DNA of 64,000 nt from UTCHB3 sp002050155 (GTDB lineage: Bacteria; Bacteroidota; Ignavibacteria; Ignavibacteriales; Ignavibacteriaceae): the NCBI GenBank assembly GCA_030584105.1, contig CP129491.1:1116001-1180000 (forward strand), given 5' to 3'. Positions 1 to 8,900 of the stretch are shown here, one piece after another. Both the position numbers and the translations under genes were made by a program. Position 1 is the first letter of the stretch, and every line of letters starts with the position of its first letter. The notes under the pieces were generated by a model. It searched no databases and was not told the DNA's origin. It saw only the letters and a program-made list of their open reading frames with translations.

Positions 1-797
1 GTTTTATGCTGGTATTCATACTTATTTGCCACTATACCCGCAAGATAAACGGCTAAGAAGCCCGAACCGGAAAGCAGTGCTGTGCCACTATAGATAGAAA
101 TTGCACCTGCCATAACAAACACCGGGTAAAAACCGGGCAGAAGAAAATCGAGTCGGTTCATTATCCATGCTATTGCTCTTCCGCCGGCAATTCCGGTTAC
201 GGCACCAATTCCAAACTGCATTAAAAAGATCAGGAAATATTCGTAAAGGGGTTTTTCCGGCAAAGTTATCACAGAAATCATCATTGCGGTAAGGAAGATA
301 GCCATCGGATCGTTGCTGCCACTTTCCAATTCTAAAACCGGTTGAAGTATGCCCCCTAAGCTCATTTCTTTGGCGCGCAACACCGAAAAAACCGCAGCTG
401 CATCTGTTGAAGCTATAACCGAACCGATAAGAAGTGAATATTTGAACTCGTAGCCGGCTACATAATAAAGAAACAACCCGGAGAATAACCCCGTTAAGAC
501 CACCCCAAGTGTCGCTAATGAAACTGCTGATTTGTAGCCCTTTTTAACAGATTCAAAATTTGTCTCTAACCCGCCCGAAAAAAGTATAAAAATAAGTGCA
601 ACAGTACCTATTGACTGTGCGAACTGGGCATTGTTAAAATCTATTCCACCGGGGCCCTCCGAGCCGGCAAGCATCCCTAAACCTATAAAAAGCAACAACG
701 CCGGAACACCATAATTCTTTGTCAGACGGGTCACAAGTATCGCCAAAATCACAAGTACTGATAAAATCAGCAGTTTATCTTCAATCAATTGTTGCAT
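1..797 (-). CDS. Cation/proton antiporter (NhaP/CPA family), 3' end outside window
   Basis: The reading frame runs leftward from an ATG at 797 and is still open at the window edge, so about 265 N-terminal residues are visible. The protein is a chain of hydrophobic helices. It contains stretches typical of sodium or potassium/proton antiporters: a glycine-rich segment LFIGLGMLAGSEGPGG, then LFSGGLETNFESV, then SLLIGSVIASTDAAAVFSVL with the TDAAA-type motif, then LELESGSNDPMA with the acidic SND-type ion-binding segment. By family knowledge it exchanges H+ for Na+ or K+ across the inner membrane. The cytoplasmic C-terminal domain that separates NhaP2/CvrA-like potassium antiporters from simpler NhaP proteins lies outside the window, so the ion is not assigned. 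It is divergent from the response regulator at 921. Confidence 0.85.
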   Translation of the reverse strand, partial: MQQLIEDKLLILSVLVILAILVTRLTKNYGVPALLLFIGLGMLAGSEGPGGIDFNNAQFAQSIGTVALIFILFSGGLETNFESVKKGYKSAVSLATLGVVLTGLFSGLFLYYVAGYEFKYSLLIGSVIASTDAAAVFSVLRAKEMSLGGILQPVLELESGSNDPMAIFLTAMMISVITLPEKPLYEYFLIFLMQFGIGAVTGIAGGRAIAWIMNRLDFLLPGFYPVFVMAGAISIYSGTALLSGSGFLAVYLAGIVANKYEYQHK

Positions 798-920
798 CGG
801 CTATTTTTTTATCTATTATTATTTTTTTCGGATTAATTATATTTTGATTCTGTTATTCAAAGGTTTAATTTTGTTTAAACTTTCTGTGATTTTTTTCCAA
901 TTTTCCTTCGGGATTTTCAG

Positions 921-2477
921 ATGAGCAAACATAAATCTCATTCATTTATGAACGAGATATACAAGAAAAAACTCAGGCAAAATATTTTCACCTCTATTGC
1001 CGCGAATCTAAGAAGCAATATAACTATTGCACTTGGAAATCTGAATATTATTGAAGAAAATCGTGACGAAAAAACCAATTTTGAAGCACTAAAAGATATA
1101 AAATGCGCACTTAATTATTTAGAAGCGCTCTCTTCTCAGATCGACGGGCTTTCAAGTTCCGCTATGCCTGATTTTGTTCCCGGAAATGTTGACCTTGTTA
1201 AAATTCTGAATGTTGTTACCCAAAACTTAAAATTTCTGGCAGCACAAAAAGAAATCGACATCTTCTTCACGGGGGTTTACGATAAATATTTAACCTACAT
1301 TTCACCTTTGATGATCGATCGGTTAGCCGGACATTTAATTTCGATGTTGATCCGGTCATCATTGCCTTCAAGCATCATTCGAGTCATTTTGCAACAAAAA
1401 GACAACAAACATGGGCAACTTTGTGTTATTTTTTCACCGTGTTATGATATTGTAAGAAAAGATTCCGAAATAACTCATTACGACCTGCTGACCTCACTTT
1501 CCGGAAATTTGTTAGATGCCTGCTTATACGAATCACTTTGCGAAACTTTTGACATTGATACTTCAATAATTCAGGAAGGTGACTCTCTTAAAGTGTTGAT
1601 TCCGATGCCCCCGATGAGTGAAGATGAAAAGGAAGATGATTTTCTGATTAACTATAACTTATGGAGCACTTTTCGAATTTACGAGAACCAAAGCCCGGCG
1701 CAAGACGGTACCGCCACTTCGTTTGACGATGACCCTAACAAACAAATCATTCTTATTATTGAAGATAACCAGGAAGTGGGGCGATTCTTATCGAAAACTC
1801 TTCAGGATGAATACAGGGTTATTCAGGCTTTCAACGGTTTCGACGGCTTAAGAAAAGCCGTTAACCTTATCCCTGATCTGATTCTTTCAGATATTCACAT
1901 GCCCGGCGTAAACGGAATAGACCTCACCCGTTTGATTAAAAACGATGAAAAAACCTCACACATCCCGGTGGCACTCATAACTGCCGACGCATACGAAGCA
2001 AACAAAATTATTGCTATTGAAGCCGGTGCCGACGAGATTTTGATTAAACCTGTCTCGCTGAAAGAATTAAAAGCACGGATTTCTGCAATTTTTTCCAACA
2101 GAGCGAAACTGCTGCGCAGTGTACTTTCCGGAACCCCAAATAAAGAAGAAATGGGCGCTATAGCAGAGGATAAATTTTTAGCTAAGCTTAATGAAATTCT
2201 GGATCAAAATTTCTCGGAAGAAGATTTTAGCGTTGAGGACCTTAGTGACCTCGTAGGAATGAGCCAACGACAACTTCAGCGGAAAATTAAAGCGGTTACA
2301 GGGCGCAACCCAAACGGCTATATAAGGTATTTCAGGCTTAAAAAAGCAAAATATATGATTGTTAAACAGAAAGTTTCGGTGAGTGAGGCAGCGTACGCTT
2401 CCGGATTCAGTAATCTCTCTTATTTTGCCAAGTGCTATAAAGAACAATTTGGTGAATTGCCCTCAGATTCGGTTTGA
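921..2477 (+). CDS. AraC-type response regulator with degenerate histidine-kinase-like N-terminal half
   Basis: A 518-residue cytoplasmic protein. Residues about 18-240 resemble the dimerisation and ATPase part of hybrid two-component regulators: FTSIAANLRSNIT (from residue 23) aligns with the usual FTNISHEFRTPLT. The phosphoacceptor His is replaced by Ala28, and the later ATPase-like part has no recognisable N, G1 or G2 box. Residues about 275-395 form a receiver domain with the acidic pair E281/D282, phosphoacceptor D324 in SDIHMPG and conserved K376. Residues about 425-518 form an AraC helix-turn-helix ending in EAAYASGFSNLSYFAKCYKEQFG. There is no membrane segment or sensor domain. It probably acts as a DNA-binding response regulator phosphorylated by another kinase, with a former kinase module retained for dimerisation or signal input. 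The targets are unknown. Confidence 0.82.
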   Translation: MSKHKSHSFMNEIYKKKLRQNIFTSIAANLRSNITIALGNLNIIEENRDEKTNFEALKDIKCALNYLEALSSQIDGLSSSAMPDFVPGNVDLVKILNVVTQNLKFLAAQKEIDIFFTGVYDKYLTYISPLMIDRLAGHLISMLIRSSLPSSIIRVILQQKDNKHGQLCVIFSPCYDIVRKDSEITHYDLLTSLSGNLLDACLYESLCETFDIDTSIIQEGDSLKVLIPMPPMSEDEKEDDFLINYNLWSTFRIYENQSPAQDGTATSFDDDPNKQIILIIEDNQEVGRFLSKTLQDEYRVIQAFNGFDGLRKAVNLIPDLILSDIHMPGVNGIDLTRLIKNDEKTSHIPVALITADAYEANKIIAIEAGADEILIKPVSLKELKARISAIFSNRAKLLRSVLSGTPNKEEMGAIAEDKFLAKLNEILDQNFSEEDFSVEDLSDLVGMSQRQLQRKIKAVTGRNPNGYIRYFRLKKAKYMIVKQKVSVSEAAYASGFSNLSYFAKCYKEQFGELPSDSV

Positions 2478-2742
2478 TATTTTTTTGAGAATTGAAATTT
2501 AAACTCTGACGAACCGCGCATCAAAAGCAGAGAATGCCTTTTAAATGGCTGTTTAATGAGATACGAGGGGCATTTGAGATGCAATTGAGTATCACATTAT
2601 GATTAATGTCCAAAAATTGTTACTCTTTGTCGAATTTCTGTTAATTTCTCTTTGATTTTATATCTAATTTTGCAGTGAATTTAATAGGAACTTAATAAAC
2701 TTTAAACCTTTTAATCGTCTTTAATAGTGCAAAAGATCCCGA

Positions 2743-2768
2743 CGGGCTAGAAGTAGCCCGTTTTTTAT
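2743..2768 (+). terminator. Intrinsic terminator
   Basis: A 7-bp stem (CGGGCTA / TAGCCCG) with a 4-nt loop is followed at once by a T-rich run. It lies about 270 bases past the response-regulator stop codon, so it could end that transcript or an attenuated leader. Confidence 0.75.
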
Positions 2769-2834
2769 TTTAAACTCTTTTAAACTCCTTTTTTTTATTT
2801 TAAACCATTTAGCTCTCCTTTCTTTTGCTTTACT

Positions 2835-2842
2835 TACATTTG
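2835..2842 (+). promoter_or_regulatory. Bacteroidota-type -7 motif TACATTTG
   Basis: It matches the TAnnTTTG consensus known from Bacteroidota and lies 34 bases before the ATG of the aldo/keto reductase. No clear TTTG at the -33 position was seen, so support rests on the -7 motif and its position. Similar motifs precede etfB, the Omp28-like gene and the Cys-rich gene at 32696. Confidence 0.45.
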
Positions 2843-2876
2843 TGGGTAATTTCTTTTTTTATTTTGGAGATCAAAA

Positions 2877-3761
2877 ATGAGTTTTGAATTACGCGATTTT
2901 GGCTTTTCCCGAATTAAAGTTACACCCGTCGGTTTTGGCGCCGGTTATATCGGAAATGAAAACATTTCCGAAAAAAAAGCAGAGAAACTCCTGAATGGCG
3001 TTCTTGATATGGGTGTCAATTTAATTGACACTGCCAGAAGTTACGGTGAATCTGAATATAGAATCGGTAAATTCTTAAACAAACGCAGAAGCGAGTTCAT
3101 CCTTTCAACAAAGGTTGGCTACGATGTTGAAAATGTTGAAGACTGGACTGCGGAAAGCGTAACTAAAGGAATTGAAAAAGCCTTACGAATTCTTAATACT
3201 GACTACATTGATATTGTTCACCTGCACTCGTGCAACAAAGATATTCTTGAAAGAAGCGATGTTATTGAAGCTCTGCTCCGCATGGTACAGGAAGGCAAAG
3301 TTAGGTGCCATGCTTACTCCGGCGACAATGAAGCTTTAGAATACGCCGTTTTCAGTGATAATTTTGCCGCAATTCAATCTTCTATTAATATTGCTGATCA
3401 GAAAACCATTAATACCTGCCTCTTCCCTGCAAAACAAAAATATATGGGGGTTCTTGCTAAGAGACCTCTGGCTAAGTTTGCCTGGGGCGAGGGTGCAAAC
3501 CTTAATGACCCGATTGTTGCTGAGTACAGACGGAGAATTTACGAAATGAATATCGATTTCGGCATGCCACTTGAAGAAGCAATGACGAGGTTTGCGGCTT
3601 TTACTTATGGGGTTGACTCGGTTTTGATCGGAACTACTGATTTAAAGCACCTGAAAGCCGCTGTTAAAGCTGTTGAAAAAGGAAAATTAAGCGATGAGAT
3701 GATTGACCGCATCAGAAACCGGTTTAATGAAATCGGAAAAGACTGGAGCAGCCTGACTTAG
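2877..3761 (+). CDS. Aldo/keto reductase family protein
   Basis: A 294-residue soluble protein, about the usual length of a short AKR barrel. It would reduce a carbonyl to an alcohol with NAD(P)H. The catalytic tetrad can be placed: D51 in NLIDTARSYG, Y56 in the same segment, K79 in LSTKVG, and His at IVHLHS (H117 fits best). The C-terminal region ends in the family pattern GVDSVLIGTTDLKHL, the cofactor-phosphate/AMP-binding area. The start is supported by GGAG about 8 bases upstream. It stands alone: terminators or repeats lie on both sides, so the context gives no clue to substrate. Specificity within the AKR superfamily cannot be assigned from sequence. Confidence 0.88.
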   Translation: MSFELRDFGFSRIKVTPVGFGAGYIGNENISEKKAEKLLNGVLDMGVNLIDTARSYGESEYRIGKFLNKRRSEFILSTKVGYDVENVEDWTAESVTKGIEKALRILNTDYIDIVHLHSCNKDILERSDVIEALLRMVQEGKVRCHAYSGDNEALEYAVFSDNFAAIQSSINIADQKTINTCLFPAKQKYMGVLAKRPLAKFAWGEGANLNDPIVAEYRRRIYEMNIDFGMPLEEAMTRFAAFTYGVDSVLIGTTDLKHLKAAVKAVEKGKLSDEMIDRIRNRFNEIGKDWSSLT

Positions 3762-4211
3762 TCGGGCACTACTTTAAATTCAGACAGAGCATTGGAACTT
3801 TTCTTCGGTGCTAACCTTAAAGTTTTCGGAACTGAATTGATCTTGATTTATTGGCACAGTATTCTGAGAGTCTGAATTTTTTATTTGTGGGTTCTATTTG
3901 CTTCTCTCATGGGTTCTATTTGCTTCCCATGTGGGTTCTATTTGCTTCCCTCATGGGTTTAATTTGCTTCTCATGTGGGTCCAATTTACTCCCCCTGTGG
4001 GTTCTATTTGCTTCCTATGTGAAATTTTTAAGAAATAGGAGACATGAAAAATACTTTTTGGTTTTATGCCGGTTTTCTGCTGACTCTTGGTCAGTAAACC
4101 TCGCTTTTTTGTAAAAATCTCAATCTTAAAAGTTGTTATTAAAGGTTCTTCTTAAAAACTGTTTTAAAAGATTATTTTTATGATTGCTTTTTTCTATCAT
4201 AAGGAGATAAA
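3762..4211. other. Intergenic region with minisatellite
   Basis: A gap between the aldo/keto reductase and the porin. It contains the six-unit 22-bp repeat at 3887-4020 and an AT-rich leader for the porin, with AAGGAG just before its ATG. A frame through the repeat is an artefact, because the 22-bp period shifts frame at each unit. Confidence 0.6.
3887..4020. repeat. 22-bp tandem repeat, six units
   Basis: The core GGGTTCTATTTGCTTC recurs at 3889, 3911, 3933, 3955, 3977 and 3999, an exact 22-bp spacing. Units 4 and 5 have diverged most (for example GGGTTTAATTTGCTTC). There is no spacer variation, so it is not CRISPR. Confidence 0.92.
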
Positions 4212-5414
4212 ATGAAACGATACATACTTTATTTAATGCTTTCACTATTATTTACCCCAAACTTGTTTTCGCAGTTAACGGTTAAGTTTAACGGCGAACT
4301 TAGAACAAGATTGGAGATTGATGCGCGTAATTTCAACAGAAATGGCGAATGGCAAAACTACATCGATAATCGCGCCCGGCTTGGTGCTGTTGTTTCTAAT
4401 AATGATGATTTTGACTTTGTTTTTAAAATCATTGACTCGAGAACTTTTGGCCAGGCAGGTGTTCAAAACAACTTCAAGAATATCGACCTGAACGAGGTTT
4501 ATTTGAAACTTAATAAGGGCGATTGGGAGTTTATTCTCGGGCGTCAGGAGGCAAAATATTACAACGGAAGAATTATTGCCCCCTCCGATTGGGGTAATGT
4601 ACCGATTGTTTTCGAAGGAGCAACTGCGCGTTATTCAGGAAAGGGTTACAGATTAAACGCTTTCGCTTTCAGAACCGCTGAGAGATTATTACCTGATGAC
4701 GATTTTGACAGAAATCTGTTTGGTTTATTCACCGAATTTAGGCTCTCAGATAATGTTCAGTTCAATCCATTTTTATTGTACGATAGGGCAACACCTCCAT
4801 CGGAACTTTCAAGGTTAACACTCGGGGCTAATTCTGTCGGGTATTTAGGTCCCTTTAACTACGACTTTGATTTTGCGTATCAATTAGGAAATATCTCAGG
4901 GGGAAAAAATATTTCTGCCTTAATGGCGGCTATTACTCTTGATTATAATTTCAGAACTCAATCAAAAGCATCTGTAGGTGTTGGCTTCGATTTCTATTCC
5001 GGAGATGCAGACCCCAATGATGATAAATCCACTGTTTTTGATAATTCTTATTCTTCAAAACATGGTTTTCTGGGGGATATGGATTATTTTAAGTTGATAG
5101 CAACCAGTACCTGGAATTTGGGCGTAATGGATTTTTATGCTTATTATAAAATGGCATTAGCTCCATGGTTAGCCGCAAAGTTAACAGGGCATTATTTCAA
5201 CTCAGATGTTGTTTTGAAATTGAATAATGGCGACGAATTATCAAATTATGGTACTGAAGTTGATCTTTCTTTCTTAGCGAAATATAATGAGTACATAAAT
5301 TTCATGTTCGGGGGCGCTACTTTTCTGCCCGGCGATATTTTCAAAAATAAATTTGGAGATGAAACGGCGTTTTGGTTTTATGCCGGATTTCAGCTTTCTT
5401 TTAGTCAGAAGTAG
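4212..5414 (+). CDS. Outer-membrane porin, alginate-export-like
   Basis: A 400-residue protein with a signal peptide of about 20 residues ending near LFSQ. It continues as alternating short amphipathic strands rich in aromatic and polar residues, ending in FWFYAGFQLSFSQK, as in an outer-membrane beta-barrel. The pattern NGELRTRLEI ... LNEVYLKLNKGDWEFILGRQEAKYYNGRIIAPSDWGNVP matches the porin family annotated as alginate export or phosphate-selective porin-like. The role is inferred to be passive diffusion of an unknown solute. The start has AAGGAG six bases upstream. It is followed 50 bases later by a glycosyltransferase, but no common function is evident. Confidence 0.72.
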   Translation: MKRYILYLMLSLLFTPNLFSQLTVKFNGELRTRLEIDARNFNRNGEWQNYIDNRARLGAVVSNNDDFDFVFKIIDSRTFGQAGVQNNFKNIDLNEVYLKLNKGDWEFILGRQEAKYYNGRIIAPSDWGNVPIVFEGATARYSGKGYRLNAFAFRTAERLLPDDDFDRNLFGLFTEFRLSDNVQFNPFLLYDRATPPSELSRLTLGANSVGYLGPFNYDFDFAYQLGNISGGKNISALMAAITLDYNFRTQSKASVGVGFDFYSGDADPNDDKSTVFDNSYSSKHGFLGDMDYFKLIATSTWNLGVMDFYAYYKMALAPWLAAKLTGHYFNSDVVLKLNNGDELSNYGTEVDLSFLAKYNEYINFMFGGATFLPGDIFKNKFGDETAFWFYAGFQLSFSQK

Positions 5415-5464
5415 AGTTTGATTTGGTAACCCCTGTTTTACGGTTTTATATTTGATTCGTTTAC

Positions 5465-6553
5465 TTGATAATACTATTATCAGCCATAGCCGGCGTTTTT
5501 TTGTTCCTTCAGCTTATTTTTCTTTACGGAATCAGGAAATCTTCCGTTCGGCATGTCAAAAATAATGCGACAGGAAATCGGGGCTATTTTTCCATTGTTA
5601 TTGCTGCCAGAAATGAAGAGAAAAACCTGAGTCGGTTGCTCGATTCACTTCTGGCACAATCTTATCCGCTGAAATTGTATGAAATCTTATTATGTGACGA
5701 CCACTCATCCGACAGAACCGTAGAAATTGCCCTGAATTATAAAAACCGGCTTCCAAATCTTTCAATTATAACCCCCGAAAAAAACGAACCGACCGGCAAA
5801 AGAAGCGCTCTTTCAAGAGGAATTGCCGCTGCTAAGCACGACCGGATTTTAATAACCGATGCTGATTGCTTCATGGGCAAAGACTGGCTTGAAACCCTTG
5901 ACCTTTATTTCACAAAAAGCACTGATATGCTGGTCGGTCAGGCGCCGTTGGTTAAAGATAAAGGATTTTTCAACGGCTTATCTTGTTTTTCCAACCTCCG
6001 CTCTTTCTTGATTATCAGCTCATCATTCGGGCTGGGTTACCCGGTTTCGGCTATAGCACGGAACTTTGGGTTCAGAAAAGCTACATTTCAAAAAGTAGGC
6101 GGCTACAAATCAACTGAAGGTTCACTCGGAGGGGATGATGATCTGTTGCTTAAAGCATTCATAACCTATGGCTGCAAAATTAATCTGTGTAACAACCCGG
6201 AAGCGGCAGTTTTTTCAAATACAATTGAGGGAACAAAAGGTTATCTCAAACAAAAAGCGAGGCACACACAAGCTTCAAAGTTTTATTCTGCCAAAGCAAA
6301 AATGATGCTGGGTTTGTGGCATTTCCCTAATCTGTTGTGTTTATTTGCCCCTGTTTTAGTACCCTGGTATCCGATCACCGGAAGCCTGTTTATCCTTAAA
6401 TTTACGGTTGATTTATTAACCTTACATAAATATCAACGAGAGCAAAATTATTCGTTTAAGTTGCATGAACTCATTTTTTATCAGTTTTTTTATGAAATTT
6501 TCTTGATTATTAATTATCTTGCATCTCGATTTTCTAAATTTGATTGGAAATAA
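5465..6553 (+). CDS. Family 2 glycosyltransferase, membrane-bound
   Basis: A 362-residue protein. It has an N-terminal membrane helix (residues about 1-22) and a GT-A domain (about 40-250) with SIVIAARNEEKNLSRLL, the DDHSSDRT segment, and a metal-binding D132-A-D134 in ITDADC. The GGDDDLLLK and QKARHTQASKF segments take the place of the acceptor/ED and QxxRW-like motifs. Two or three hydrophobic helices close the protein (about 280-350). It would transfer a sugar from a nucleotide-sugar onto a lipid or glycan at the inner membrane. The start chosen is TTG at 5465, since no ATG occurs before the conserved N-terminal helix. Substrate is unknown. Confidence 0.8.
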   Translation: MIILLSAIAGVFLFLQLIFLYGIRKSSVRHVKNNATGNRGYFSIVIAARNEEKNLSRLLDSLLAQSYPLKLYEILLCDDHSSDRTVEIALNYKNRLPNLSIITPEKNEPTGKRSALSRGIAAAKHDRILITDADCFMGKDWLETLDLYFTKSTDMLVGQAPLVKDKGFFNGLSCFSNLRSFLIISSSFGLGYPVSAIARNFGFRKATFQKVGGYKSTEGSLGGDDDLLLKAFITYGCKINLCNNPEAAVFSNTIEGTKGYLKQKARHTQASKFYSAKAKMMLGLWHFPNLLCLFAPVLVPWYPITGSLFILKFTVDLLTLHKYQREQNYSFKLHELIFYQFFYEIFLIINYLASRFSKFDWK

Positions 6554-6574
6554 TTTCACTATTCAGGTAACTTA

Positions 6575-7927
6575 ATGGAAATAGTATCAATTCTCAGAGG
6601 GATTCTTGGGGTCGGTGTGCTTCTTGGGATCGCCTTCCTTCTATCCAACAACAAAAAAAATGTCAACTGGCGCTTAGTTGCCGGTGGTTTGTCTATTCAA
6701 TTTGTCCTCGCGATTTTCCTGATTAAGGGGCAGGCAATGTCGGAGTTTTTTGCACCACTCGGCTGGGTTAAGTCTTTTTTCCAGTGGGTTAGTTCATTTT
6801 TCGTTGTAATTCTCGAGTACTCTGAGGCTGGTGCTTCATTTGTATTTGGTAACCTGGCGGTATCACCGGGGAAAGATGGAAGCCTCGGTTCATTTTTCGC
6901 CTTTCAAGTTCTGCCGACAATTATCTTTTTCGCTTCATTAATTGCCATTCTCTACTACTTAGGTGTGATGCAGAAAGTGGTTCAGGCGATGGCTTGGGTG
7001 ATGGCAAAGATTATGGGCACAAGCGGTGCTGAATCTTTATCGTGTACGGCTAACATTTTTGTCGGGCAAACTGAAGCCCCCCTGATAATTAAACCATATT
7101 TGGATAAAATGACTAAAAGTGAGATGCTAACCGTAATGACGGGAGGTATGGCAACAATTGCCGGTGGTGTTATGGCGGCTTACATCCAGATGTTGGGGCA
7201 ATCGTTTGCCGAATCAAGAGGTGTTTCACTTCAGGATGGGCAGCTTTTGTTTGCCACACAGTTGCTGAGCGCTTCGGTTATGGCTGCACCGGCTGCGCTG
7301 TTAATTTCAAAAATTATCTTCCCTGAAATGGATGAACCTGCCACACGGGGAACTGTAAAACTATCGGTCGAAAAAAACGGCTCCAATGTGATTGAGGCGG
7401 CATCAAACGGTGCTATGGATGGTCTTCACTTAGCACTTAATGTTGCCGGTATGCTGATTGCTTTCATCTGTTTGATCGCACTTTTTAACGGCATCTTGGG
7501 ATGGGTTGGCGATATTACCGCACTAAACCCAATTTTAGTTAAAGAATATGGCTCACCCCTCAGTTTCCAGTTGTTGATCGGCTTTATTCTGCAGCCGGTA
7601 GCAATTGCTATCGGGGTGCCATTTAACGATACTTTAAGTTTCGGCAGTTTACTCGGCACAAAAACCGTGTTAAACGAGTTCGTTGCATATCTTGATCTTG
7701 CTGCAATGGTTAAGGATAATGTTATTGCTGATCCTAAATCAATTTTTATGGCTTCTTATGCGCTTTGCGGGTTCGCAAACTTTTCATCCATTGCCATTCA
7801 GGTTGGTGGAATTGGCGCCCTTGCGCCTGACAGAAAATCTGATTTGGCACAACTCGGTATTAAAGCAGTGATTGGCGGAACCCTTTCAACACTCCTTTCT
7901 GCAACTATTGCAGGAATATTCTTCTAA
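6575..7927 (+). CDS. nupC: Concentrative nucleoside transporter, NupC/CNT family
   Basis: A 450-residue polytopic inner-membrane protein. It has the CNT domain order: an N-terminal helical pair, a gate region (about 95-170) with SGAESLSCTANIFVGQTEAPLIIKPY split over two helices, and the C-terminal transport domain with GGMATIAGGVMAAYI, LSASVMAAPAAL and GFANFSSIAIQVGGIGALAPDR near the end. The QTEAPL and SSIAIQ segments contain the nucleoside and cation-binding residues of the family. It imports nucleosides by H+ or Na+ symport. Purine nucleoside phosphorylase follows 77 bases downstream on the same strand, making an import-and-cleave salvage pair. Confidence 0.93.
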   Translation: MEIVSILRGILGVGVLLGIAFLLSNNKKNVNWRLVAGGLSIQFVLAIFLIKGQAMSEFFAPLGWVKSFFQWVSSFFVVILEYSEAGASFVFGNLAVSPGKDGSLGSFFAFQVLPTIIFFASLIAILYYLGVMQKVVQAMAWVMAKIMGTSGAESLSCTANIFVGQTEAPLIIKPYLDKMTKSEMLTVMTGGMATIAGGVMAAYIQMLGQSFAESRGVSLQDGQLLFATQLLSASVMAAPAALLISKIIFPEMDEPATRGTVKLSVEKNGSNVIEAASNGAMDGLHLALNVAGMLIAFICLIALFNGILGWVGDITALNPILVKEYGSPLSFQLLIGFILQPVAIAIGVPFNDTLSFGSLLGTKTVLNEFVAYLDLAAMVKDNVIADPKSIFMASYALCGFANFSSIAIQVGGIGALAPDRKSDLAQLGIKAVIGGTLSTLLSATIAGIFF

Positions 7928-8004
7928 AAGAATTGGTGTTAAATTGTGAAATGCTGTGAAAACTCTGACTCTGCTAAAAAATTAACGATGGATATCTTTC
8001 TGAA

Positions 8005-8832
8005 ATGATTGACTTAGAGTCCCACTATGGTGAGCTTTTAGATATACTAAAAAAAGATTTGGAGGGTGAAGTAATTCACCTTGCAATTGTTCTTGGTTCC
8101 GGGCTGGGTAAATTCCCTGAAACAATTAAAATAGTTAAAACCTGGGATGGAGATAACCTGCCGAACTACCCCCGCTCTACGGTTGAGGGGCACTCGGGAA
8201 AACTTATCCTGGGCGATATTGAAGGGAAAAAGTGCTTAGTCTTTCAAGGCAGATTTCACTTCTATGAAGGCTATCAGGTTCATGAAACTATAGTGCCCTC
8301 AATAATTACAAAATATCTTGGTATCCCCTATCTCTTACTTACCAATGCTGCCGGAGGGGTAAACCTCGATTTTGAACCGGGCGACTTGATGCTATGCACT
8401 TCTTTCCTCGGGTTTGGTATTAAACCTGAACTTGACCAGGTAATGAAAATAGCTCAACTTGAAGACAGGAACAACTTTCTGAAAACACCTGACCCCGATT
8501 TTAACGACATAATTATCTGGTCGGCACTTGAGGAGAAAGTGCACCTGAAAGAAGGGGTTTATTGGTACAACAAGGGACCCACATACGAAACCCCGGCAGA
8601 AATAAGGATGGTGGATAAGTTTGGCGTCAGCGCCGTTGGAATGTCAACCGTTGCTGAGGCATATTGGGCTTCCGCAAACGGTGTTAAGGTCAGCTGCATC
8701 TCGTGCATTACGAACTACGCTGCGGGGCTTTCCCCACACAAACTGAGCCACGAAGATGTTACGATTGCCGCAAAATTAGTGGAAAATAAATTCAACAGAT
8801 TAGTCAGAAGAATTGCCGCCTACTTTGAGTAG
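8005..8832 (+). CDS. punA: Purine nucleoside phosphorylase, trimeric type
   Basis: A 275-residue protein. It splits purine nucleosides with phosphate into base and (deoxy)ribose 1-phosphate. Family motifs in order: IVLGSGLGKF (phosphate loop), STVEGHSGKLILG with the catalytic-loop His, FQGRFHFYEGY, LTNAAGGVN, NKGPTYETPAEIR, and GMSTVAEAYWA with the base-site region, then CITNYAAGLS. The usual NPL(x)G segment after the LxDHxN region is replaced by SFLGFGIKPEL, a small local divergence. It is likely co-transcribed with nupC. The tail (YFE, stop) and following bases recur 50 bases on, inside the end of the convergent rsmE gene. Confidence 0.92.
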   Translation: MIDLESHYGELLDILKKDLEGEVIHLAIVLGSGLGKFPETIKIVKTWDGDNLPNYPRSTVEGHSGKLILGDIEGKKCLVFQGRFHFYEGYQVHETIVPSIITKYLGIPYLLLTNAAGGVNLDFEPGDLMLCTSFLGFGIKPELDQVMKIAQLEDRNNFLKTPDPDFNDIIIWSALEEKVHLKEGVYWYNKGPTYETPAEIRMVDKFGVSAVGMSTVAEAYWASANGVKVSCISCITNYAAGLSPHKLSHEDVTIAAKLVENKFNRLVRRIAAYFE

Positions 8833-8900
8833 AACCGGTTTAGTTGAGTTAAAAATACAATTAATCTGCCTGTTTTAAGTAGAACCGGCTCAAATTAAAT
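8819..8900. repeat. Direct repeat bridging the ends of punA and rsmE
   Basis: GCCTACTTTGAGTAGAACCGG at the punA stop recurs in similar form (GCCTGTTTTAAGTAGAACCGG) 50 bases later. The second copy encodes the C-terminal residues of rsmE on the other strand. Confidence 0.75.

Larger units (their letters stand above)
2478..2876. other. Intergenic region with terminator and promoter-like motif
   Basis: Between the response regulator and the aldo/keto reductase. It is AT-rich and I see no credible coding frame. It holds an intrinsic terminator near 2743 and a TACATTTG promoter-like motif at 2835, both listed separately. Confidence 0.6.

Noticed and set aside
3851..4114. Plus-strand 87-codon frame as a membrane peptide
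   Set aside because: It is the translation of the 22-bp repeat; the period is not a multiple of three and there is no start context.
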